Part shown: positions 5,607-11,092 of the stretch, piece by piece
Layout: the number at the start of each line of letters is the position of its first letter
How positions within the stretch are numbered: the stretch's first letter is position 1
Source of the DNA: Demequinaceae bacterium
GTDB lineage: Bacteria > Actinomycetota > Actinomycetes > Actinomycetales > Demequinaceae
Length of the DNA stretch: 11,092 bases
NCBI GenBank assembly: GCA_011524475.1
Contig: WTKG01000163.1
Location: 1 to 11,092 of the forward strand
Direction of reading: 5' to 3'
Notes under the pieces: model-generated
The model's input: the letters and a program-made list of their open reading frames with translations, nothing else
What the model was told of the DNA's origin: nothing
Databases searched by the model: none
Position numbers and translations under genes: made by a program

Positions 5607-6307
5607 CGGCTAGCGTCTTCTCGCTTCACACCTGGAATCGCACAAGCCTCGAGGTCACGAGGGCGAATCCCTGGCGGTAATGCACCCCCACTCGCCAGCG
5701 CTTCCTTGGCGCTGCTAGCTGTCATTCGACGCATGTGGTGGCGACGACACAAAACTTCATACGCAACATCTTCTCCTGTGACAGTGTCTCCGACCATTAC
5801 TTGATCTCCGGATGTCACCATGACCCCATTCAAGGTACGTGCGTTGTGGGTGGCCCGCGCTCCGCACCAACACAACGCCTGCACTTGTAAAATTTCCACC
5901 CGGTCCGCAAGTTCAATAAGGCGCGCACTGCCCGGAAAAAGTTCCGTACGGAAGTCTGCGGTAATTCCAAAAGCAAAAACGTCAATATCCATGTCGTCTA
6001 CCAGACGAGCGAGCTGTTCAATGTGATCTGCCGAATAGAACTGAGCCTCGTCGCACACGACGTAGTCCACGGCAGTGCCTTCTGCGTGCAGGCGAGTGAC
6101 CTCGTCCCACAGGTCAGTGTCCTCGTGCACCTCACGCGCAGGTACTTCGAGGCCGAGCCTGGACGACACCCGCGAGTCTCCGGCACGGTCACGTGAGGAG
6201 AACATCACTCCGAGGCGACCACGAGCAGCGTGGTTGTGATTCATCTGCAACGCCAGAGTGGATTTTCCGCAATCCATCGTGCCGGTAAAGAAAACCAACT
6301 CTGCCAT
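5594..6307 (-). CDS. tdk: Thymidine kinase (type II, TK1-like)
   Basis: This enzyme phosphorylates thymidine (and deoxyuridine) with ATP in the pyrimidine salvage route to dTMP. The P-loop GTMDCGKST is at residues 9-17. The catalytic-base motif DEAQF is at 86-90 (E87). The zinc lasso appears as CWCG at 146-149 and CRRH at 187-190, supplying three Cys and one His, as in other actinobacterial enzymes. The 237-residue length is slightly more than the usual 190-220 because of a C-terminal extension (IPPxx-like GALPPGIRPRD...). The ATG overlaps the upstream stop by one base (TAATG) behind a GAAGGGGG ribosome site, so translation is probably coupled to the phosphodiesterase gene. Confidence 0.96.
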   Translation of the reverse strand: MAELVFFTGTMDCGKSTLALQMNHNHAARGRLGVMFSSRDRAGDSRVSSRLGLEVPAREVHEDTDLWDEVTRLHAEGTAVDYVVCDEAQFYSADHIEQLARLVDDMDIDVFAFGITADFRTELFPGSARLIELADRVEILQVQALCWCGARATHNARTLNGVMVTSGDQVMVGDTVTGEDVAYEVLCRRHHMRRMTASSAKEALASGGALPPGIRPRDLEACAIPGVKREDASRYSD

Positions 6308-7479
6308 TATGCGCCCCCTTCAATGACACGGACTGGGATTTCCACTTCCTCTGGAGTAAGAGAGCCATGCATGCCGGGCAGGGCCATCGAAGAGGGAGAT
6401 TGCACTCGTGAATCTACCGCGGTGGCGTTCCCTGTCATAGCTACTACAAGATCACCAATGCGCGCCAGGACATGGTCTTCCACCTCGCCAAAAAACCCTG
6501 CCCCTATGGCCTCTTCCCGTGACGACACCACCGCGTAACCCTCAAGAACATGTGACCATCTATGTTCGGCTACACCCACATCAGCATCAGCGGTGAGGTG
6601 TACGTGAAGAGCGCGTGGTTCTCCTGCAATCAGCTCTACATCACGGCGGAGGTCTTGATTGTGTGCCACATCCCATTGTGGCCCCTCCGTGACTGTCACC
6701 ATCCCATGGTCAGCGGTCACCACCATCACTGAACCTCCAGGTAATTCCTGCGCTAACCGAGAGAGCTCGCGATCCACATTTTCAAGTTCCGCAAGCCATT
6801 CACTACTTCCGGGGCCGTGGGCATGACCCGCGGCATCGAGGTCTCCGGTGTAGACATACGTCAACCCTGGGCTCTGCACCCGCCGAATAGCGATGTCTAT
6901 GCGCTCCGCCAGCGTCTCTGCGCCCATAAAAACTCCGCCACCGAGGGCTGCAGTGGTCAAACCACTGTCTCGAAACCGCGGCTTGCTCACCGTTGCCGTG
7001 TCACATCCCGCCTCCGCTGCCTTCGCCATGAGAGAGGGCCGGCGTTGCCAAGCGTGAGGGTCTGCCTCGTTGTCCCACGACACCAAGTTGAGTAATTCTC
7101 CGCTGTCAGGGTCGCGTGCTGTGTAACCCGTCATGCCGGTGGCTCCCACGGAACAGCCAGTACCGAAACTTGCCAAAGCCGCGGCTGTAGTGGAGGGGTA
7201 GGGGGAATGCGCAACTACCCCAGAGGTGCCACGGAGAAAGGGAGTATGCCCTCTATATTGCTCGAGAAGCCGATTCCCCATGCCATCCACGAGAACAATC
7301 ACCACATGCTGTGCATCCGGAATTGTCAGTGCCTGTTGATCTGCACGCGAGTCACGCACCCGCACGTGATCGGCCATACCAAGGGACGCCAAACTGCCTG
7401 ACAAGACTGCCCCTATGTCAGGCTGACCACCTCCGGGCACCAGCAACCCGGCTTCCTGGAGACGATCAGAAAGACTCAT
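6307..7479 (-). CDS. Alkaline-phosphatase-superfamily phosphodiesterase (NPP-type), cytosolic
   Basis: This 390-residue metalloenzyme belongs to the nucleotide pyrophosphatase/phosphodiesterase branch of the alkaline phosphatase superfamily. The two-metal site is recognisable in order: D65 in VLVDGMG, the nucleophile T97 or T98 in PYPSTTAA, D215 and H219 in DLDAAGHAHGP, D257 and H258 in VTADHGM, and H371 in PGMHGSLT. No signal peptide or membrane segment is present (it starts MSLSDRLQEAG), unlike the secreted and ecto-enzymes, so it acts in the cytosol. The substrate is not known; a nucleotide or phosphodiester is inferred from the family and from coupling to tdk. It overlaps DUF5998 by four bases (ATGA) at the start and tdk by one at the end. 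Confidence 0.92.
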   Translation of the reverse strand: MSLSDRLQEAGLLVPGGGQPDIGAVLSGSLASLGMADHVRVRDSRADQQALTIPDAQHVVIVLVDGMGNRLLEQYRGHTPFLRGTSGVVAHSPYPSTTAAALASFGTGCSVGATGMTGYTARDPDSGELLNLVSWDNEADPHAWQRRPSLMAKAAEAGCDTATVSKPRFRDSGLTTAALGGGVFMGAETLAERIDIAIRRVQSPGLTYVYTGDLDAAGHAHGPGSSEWLAELENVDRELSRLAQELPGGSVMVVTADHGMVTVTEGPQWDVAHNQDLRRDVELIAGEPRALHVHLTADADVGVAEHRWSHVLEGYAVVSSREEAIGAGFFGEVEDHVLARIGDLVVAMTGNATAVDSRVQSPSSMALPGMHGSLTPEEVEIPVRVIEGGA

Positions 7480-8051
7480 CCTGCCGTTCCGACCGCAGCC
7501 TGTACTGTGCGTGCGAATCGCTCCAAATCCTGTACTGCACCGGGGCCATCCGCCAAGGTGCTCACTCGCACGAGAGTGTCGTCTCCTGTCATTCCTCCGG
7601 AGAACCCATGATCCGCGTCGCAGTTCTCATCGCCGCAGGTAGCAGGCTCTAGCTCGATACGAGAATGCACTCCCCATCCCACTGCGAGGACAAGTTCGCT
7701 CACTGTGTCTCCGTCGGAAAATTTTTCTGGCTCGTGCACAACCGTGGTGAGAGCAACAGAGTTGATAGATCGCAACAGAGCCGATTCCGCCGTTGCTTGC
7801 GCGGCAGTAGACGCGTGTTCCCCTTGCGTCACACCGTCATCAATGTGGATGCGTAATAGACGAGTGGCCGTCAACGCCAAGATCGACATGTGTCTGCGCA
7901 CTTCAGAGTCCGCAAAAGTCGTTTCTGAGTGAACGTAGTAGTCACGCACATCCTCGCCGGCCAAGGCGCTGCGCAGTACGTGAGAGGCAAGCGCGGGGTA
8001 GTAACCCGCCGCGGCAACTGCCTCATCGAGAGTCTGTGTCATGTCCGTCAT
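7476..8051 (-). CDS. DUF5998 family protein
   Basis: This 191-residue soluble protein of unknown function matches the actinobacterial DUF5998 pattern. It has GYYPALASHVL (residues 16-26), then YYVHSETTFADSEVRRHM (38-55), and a strand-rich middle. A Cys/His motif CGDENCDADHG follows at 139-149 (C139, C144, H148), which could hold a metal. The ATG at 8051 is chosen because GAGGTGA lies four bases upstream. The frame is open to a TTG at 8111, but the extra 20 residues have no ribosome site and would overlap the parC leader. Its stop overlaps the phosphodiesterase ATG by four bases, making it the first gene of the DUF5998-phosphodiesterase-tdk operon. An association with nucleotide metabolism is only inferred from that context. 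Confidence 0.88.
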   Translation of the reverse strand: MTDMTQTLDEAVAAAGYYPALASHVLRSALAGEDVRDYYVHSETTFADSEVRRHMSILALTATRLLRIHIDDGVTQGEHASTAAQATAESALLRSINSVALTTVVHEPEKFSDGDTVSELVLAVGWGVHSRIELEPATCGDENCDADHGFSGGMTGDDTLVRVSTLADGPGAVQDLERFARTVQAAVGTAG

Positions 8052-8146
8052 TGTTTCACCTCTGAAGCTCAAGGCGCGTCGCGCCCCCTGAGCAGTCGTG
8101 ACGCGCGACAATGATCCTGACTACTTCCAAGGAGCCATGTACACGA
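8052..8146. promoter_or_regulatory. Divergent intergenic region DUF5998 / parC
   Basis: These 95 bases separate the two divergent starts. GACAAT at 8107-8112 is a possible -10 for parC but has no matching -35. AAGGAG at 8129-8134 is the only parC ribosome-site candidate. Two inverted repeats are present: GGCGC-GTC-GCGCC at 8073-8085, and GTCGCGC (8078-8084) with GCGCGAC (8103-8109) across 18 bases. They share bases and so would be alternative structures. Confidence 0.4.
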
Positions 8147-10567
8147 ATGGTCGCGCCTTTAGTGACAACCGATTCTGACAGCATCGTCGACATTGATGTC
8201 GGCACCGAAATGGAATCTTCTTTTCTTGAATACGCCTATTCGGTGATCTACTCGCGGGCTCTCCCTGACGCCCGAGATGGGCTGAAACCAGTACAACGGC
8301 GCATCATTCACGCGATGGGGCAGCTGGGCCTGAACCCCCACAAAGCCCACGTGAAAAGTTCCCGCGTGGTAGGCGAGGTGATGGGTAAATACCACCCTCA
8401 CGGAGACCAGGCAATCTATGACGCACTGGTGCGAATGGCACAGCATTTTTCTCTTCGATTGCCCCTGATTGATGGTCACGGAAACTTCGGTTCGCTCGAT
8501 GACGGGCCTGCGGCTGCTCGATACACAGAGGCTCGGCTTGCACCCGGCGCGGAAGCAATGATTGCGGACCTCAACGAAGATGTCGTGACTTTTGTCGCCA
8601 ATTACGACAATAAATTGACACAACCAGAAGTGTTGCCTGCAGCTATCCCCTCCCTGCTCGTCAACGGCGCAGCAGGAATTGCCGTGGGCATGGCGACCAA
8701 CATGGCTCCTCACAATCTGGTGGAAGTAATCTCTGCTGCACGCCACTTGCTCGAAAACCCGCGCGCAACGACAGCAGATTTGATGCGTTTTGTGCCAGGC
8801 CCAGATCTTCCTACGGGAGGGAAAATCGTCGGTCTGTCCGGAATAGCCCAGGCCTACGAGACCGGAAAAGGTGCATTCAAGACACGTGCCACTGCTCGGA
8901 TCGAAAAGGTTTCTGCCCGCAGACAGGGAATCGTGGTGACGGAACTGCCATATTTGGTGGGACCGGAAAAGGTCACGGAAAAAATTAAAGACGCCGTGAC
9001 CCGGCGCAAACTTGAGGGCGTCGCCGCTGTGACGGACCTGACGGATCGGGAACATGGCTTGCGGCTCGTGATTGAAGTAAAGGCTGGCTTCAATCCCGAA
9101 GCAGTACTCGAATCTTTGTACTCCCTCACCCCACTAGAAGAATCTTTTTCGATCAATAACGTTGCTCTGGTCGAGGGGCAGCCTCAACAACTGGGGCTTC
9201 GGCACATGCTGCAGGTGTGGATTGACCATCGGCTAGAAGTTACTCGGCGTCGCAGCGAACATCGCCTCGCTGCGCGCCAGGAGCGCCTACACCTGGTCGA
9301 TGGACTCTTGCGCGCAATTGTGGACATTGACGCGGTAATCCAGATAATCCGCAATTCTGAGAACACCCGCGAAGCTCACGAGCAGTTGTGCGCTCAATGG
9401 AACTTGTCGGACGCGCAGGCTGATTACATTCTTGAGTTGCGTCTGCGTAGGCTCACCAAACTATCGCGCCTGGAATTGGAAAACGAAGCAAAAAAGTTAC
9501 GTGCAGAAATAACGGAACTCGAACAGATTCTGGCAAGCGAATCATCACTGCAATCTCTGGTCAGCTCCGAAATGGAGGCCACTGCGTCTGCCTACGGAAC
9601 GCCTCGACGCACAATTTTGTTAGCAGACTCAGGTGCGAGCACCGCCTCTACCGCCGCCCCTTTAGAAATCGAAGACACTGCATGTTTTGCGTTGTTGAGC
9701 GTCACCGGACTCGTGGCCCGCACCACGAACGACGACCCCGTTGCCCGGCAGGGACGCCGCAGCGCACACGACGTTGTCCAGGCTGTGGTCCGGACCTCTA
9801 CTCGATCTTCCGTGGGAGTAGTCACAAGCACAGGACGCATCGTGCGGCTATCCATGCTGGATCTTCCTGCGCTTGCCCCCACCGAAGATCCTCCTTCCCT
9901 AGGAGGAGGCGTTCCCCTTTCGGAAATGGTATCTCTTGAGCGTGGAGAAACAGCAGTGACGCTGGTGCCCCTTGAAGACGACCGGCCCCTCGCTCTCATG
10001 ACTGCTCATGGAACTGTCAAACGGCTCAAAGCGGAGGAAGCCCCTCAACGGGATTCATGGGAGGTGATTGCGTTGAAAGACGGCGATTACGTGGTGGGCG
10101 CATGTCCCGCCTCCGAAGAAGCCGACCTGGTATGGGTCACAACGGATGCCCGACTCATCCGTTTCCCTGCAGCGGCTGTACGCCCCCAGGGCCGCTCCGC
10201 TGCAGGAATGACAGGAGCAAAAATCTCTCCCGATCACACAGTGCGTTATGCCACTGCACTGGAACCAGGTAGTGATTCGTCTGTCGTCGTGACCATTGCT
10301 GGCCCTTCGAGTGCCCTACCTGGCACCACCCCAGGTTCTGCCAAAGTCACTCCTCTTGCGGAGTATCCCGCTAAGGGGCGTGCAACGTCCGGAGTGCGGT
10401 GCCACAAGTTTTTGAAGGGCGAAGACCACCTTATGTCTGCTTGGGTGGGCCCCTCTCCTGCAGTGGCTACCTCCGGTGGCGGCCAACCCATCGACTTACC
10501 CACATCGCACGGCAAACGTGACGGGAGCGGCACCCCTCTCGCGGCACCTGTGGCAGGTATCGGCTAA
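8147..10567 (+). CDS. parC: DNA topoisomerase IV subunit A (ParC; GyrA-like)
   Basis: This is the DNA-breaking and rejoining subunit of a type IIA topoisomerase; with ParE it decatenates daughter chromosomes using ATP. The 806-residue protein starts like the family ([20 protein letters not shown]). It carries [12 protein letters not shown] in the quinolone region and the catalytic tyrosine Y126 in [11 protein letters not shown] coiled-coil tower lies at about 360-470. A beta-pinwheel C-terminal domain starts at about 505. Where GyrA has its QRRGGKG box, this protein reads QGRRSAH (about 535-541), so the DNA-wrapping box is lost, as expected for ParC. The ATG at 8147 follows AAGGAG by twelve bases; an in-frame ATG at 8111 would add 12 residues. 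It converges on parE. Confidence 0.93.
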   Translation: MVAPLVTTDSDSIVDIDVGTEMESSFLEYAYSVIYSRALPDARDGLKPVQRRIIHAMGQLGLNPHKAHVKSSRVVGEVMGKYHPHGDQAIYDALVRMAQHFSLRLPLIDGHGNFGSLDDGPAAARYTEARLAPGAEAMIADLNEDVVTFVANYDNKLTQPEVLPAAIPSLLVNGAAGIAVGMATNMAPHNLVEVISAARHLLENPRATTADLMRFVPGPDLPTGGKIVGLSGIAQAYETGKGAFKTRATARIEKVSARRQGIVVTELPYLVGPEKVTEKIKDAVTRRKLEGVAAVTDLTDREHGLRLVIEVKAGFNPEAVLESLYSLTPLEESFSINNVALVEGQPQQLGLRHMLQVWIDHRLEVTRRRSEHRLAARQERLHLVDGLLRAIVDIDAVIQIIRNSENTREAHEQLCAQWNLSDAQADYILELRLRRLTKLSRLELENEAKKLRAEITELEQILASESSLQSLVSSEMEATASAYGTPRRTILLADSGASTASTAAPLEIEDTACFALLSVTGLVARTTNDDPVARQGRRSAHDVVQAVVRTSTRSSVGVVTSTGRIVRLSMLDLPALAPTEDPPSLGGGVPLSEMVSLERGETAVTLVPLEDDRPLALMTAHGTVKRLKAEEAPQRDSWEVIALKDGDYVVGACPASEEADLVWVTTDARLIRFPAAAVRPQGRSAAGMTGAKISPDHTVRYATALEPGSDSSVVVTIAGPSSALPGTTPGSAKVTPLAEYPAKGRATSGVRCHKFLKGEDHLMSAWVGPSPAVATSGGGQPIDLPTSHGKRDGSGTPLAAPVAGIG

Positions 10568-10577
10568 ATCGCCAGCG

Positions 10578-10611
10578 TTGTGGCATGCGCAGCGCCTGCC
10601 ATGGCACACAA
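10578..10611. terminator. Imperfect hairpin between the convergent parC and parE ends
   Basis: TTGTGGCATG (10578-10587) can pair with the reverse arm at 10600-10611 over ten base pairs with two single-base bulges, around a 12-base GC-rich loop. It occupies most of the 45-base gap between two converging genes, where a two-way terminator is expected. Neither side is followed by a clear T-run, so intrinsic termination is unproven. Confidence 0.4.
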
Positions 10612-10612
10612 A

Positions 10613-11092
10613 TTAAGCGTCAATACGCGTGACATCGAGGGTGCGACTTCCCGCCACAATAAATTCTTTGCGGGGAGCCACATCGTTACCCATGAGAAGT
10701 TCGAATACCTGTTCCGCCCGATGCGCATCTGCGCTCGTGATGCGCCGCAATGTGCGCTTGTCGGGATCCATAGTGGTCTCCGCGAGCTGGTCGGCGTCCA
10801 TCTCGCCCAGACCTTTATAGCGTTGAATGTCTTTGTTATAGGTGCGCCCCGCACGCCCCAAAGCCGACAAAGTTTTCTGGAGTTCAGCCTCTGAATAGGT
10901 GTAGATCGTTTCGGCCTTCTTACGGGCGGAGGCGGCAACTTCCACTCGGTGCAGTGGAGGCACCGCCGCATAAACCCGGCCAGCATCTACCAGGGGGCGC
11001 ATGTATCTAAAGAAGAGCGTCAAAAGCAAGGTGCGAATATGTGCACCGTCCACATCCGCGTCCGTCATCACAATGATTTTCCCGTAACGGAC
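10613..11092 (-). CDS. parE: DNA topoisomerase IV subunit B (ParE; GyrB-like), C-terminal part
   Basis: These are the last 159 codons of the ATPase subunit of topoisomerase IV; the 5' part lies beyond the window. The Toprim acidic motif DADVDG (VMTDADVDGAHIRT) provides Mg-binding aspartates for strand cleavage. It is followed by LTLFFRYMRPLV, then VPPLHRVEV, the hallmark RYKGLGEMDADQL, and the C-terminal RTLRRIT...LLMGNDVAPRKEFI typical of GyrB/ParE. ParE rather than GyrB is chosen because of the neighbouring ParC and the PPLHR form. The internal GTG at 11071 is not a real start: the frame continues upstream with VRYGKII, which belongs to the conserved Toprim strand. The gene is oriented tail to tail with parC. 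Confidence 0.92.
   Translation of the reverse strand, partial: VRYGKIIVMTDADVDGAHIRTLLLTLFFRYMRPLVDAGRVYAAVPPLHRVEVAASARKKAETIYTYSEAELQKTLSALGRAGRTYNKDIQRYKGLGEMDADQLAETTMDPDKRTLRRITSADAHRAEQVFELLMGNDVAPRKEFIVAGSRTLDVTRIDA

Noticed and set aside
8052..8111. TTG start at 8111 for DUF5998, on the same base as an in-frame parC ATG
   Set aside because: The 20 added residues have no ribosome site. The ATG at 8051 has GAGGTGA just upstream and matches family length, so the apparent start-on-start overlap is an artefact.
8159..9055. Long minus-strand open frame (298 codons) opposite parC
   Set aside because: It lies wholly antisense to strongly conserved ParC motifs, its translation is rich in Cys and His with no family resemblance, and it has no ribosome site; it is a codon-bias shadow.
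10613..11071. GTG at 11071 as the start of a small separate protein
   Set aside because: It lies inside the Toprim strand and the frame continues upstream with conserved residues (VRYGKIIV), so this is the end of ParE cut by the window edge.
1..11092. Search for CRISPR arrays, insertion sequences, att sites, tRNA or rRNA genes
   Set aside because: No spaced direct repeats, transposase motifs, tRNA-like cloverleaf or rRNA stretches were seen. The region is continuous conserved coding DNA with short gaps.

Overview
The window is chromosomal housekeeping DNA from an actinobacterium. It encodes the actinobacterial division regulator SepH, proteins of the actinobacterial families DUF3159, DUF4193 and DUF5998, a paired TrkA (CeoB/CeoC-like) module, and an actinobacterial-type ParC/ParE. 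The left half keeps the gene order I recall from Mycobacterium tuberculosis Rv2690c to Rv2701c (permease, ceoB, ceoC, DUF3159, OB-fold, dut, DUF4193, suhB), but the DUF3710 and DUF3093 genes that sit there in mycobacteria are absent. Moderate GC and the presence of a topoisomerase IV (which mycobacteria lack) point away from Mycobacterium. An Actinomycetaceae-like organism is my guess, not something the sequence proves.

Layout. (1) 1-552, minus: 5' part of a KimA/APC-type permease, divergent from two overlapping plus-strand TrkA genes (586-1976); together these look like a potassium transport and gating module. (2) 1894-3610, minus: a tightly packed run DUF4193 > dut > OB-fold > DUF3159, joined by zero-gap or 4-nt overlapping junctions, with a candidate promoter in the 127-nt gap 3611-3737. 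(3) 3738-4583, minus: inositol monophosphatase family protein, divergent from sepH (4668-5606, plus). (4) 5594-8051, minus: a second packed run DUF5998 > NPP-type phosphodiesterase > thymidine kinase, with 4-nt and 1-nt overlaps. (5) 8147-10567, plus: ParC, tail to tail with the C-terminal part of ParE (10613-11092, minus, running off the window).

Functional themes are potassium homeostasis (permease plus RCK proteins), thymidylate supply and dUTP control (dut, tdk), chromosome decatenation (parC, parE), and cell division (sepH). No mobile element, CRISPR array, tRNA or rRNA is visible, and base composition looks uniform. No unmistakably new system is present. The least understood parts are the dut-linked OB-fold/DUF3159/DUF4193 set and the DUF5998/phosphodiesterase pair coupled to tdk. 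The most striking residue-level oddities are a permease lacking the first-helix Asp of KimA and a ParC with Gln at the main quinolone-resistance position.
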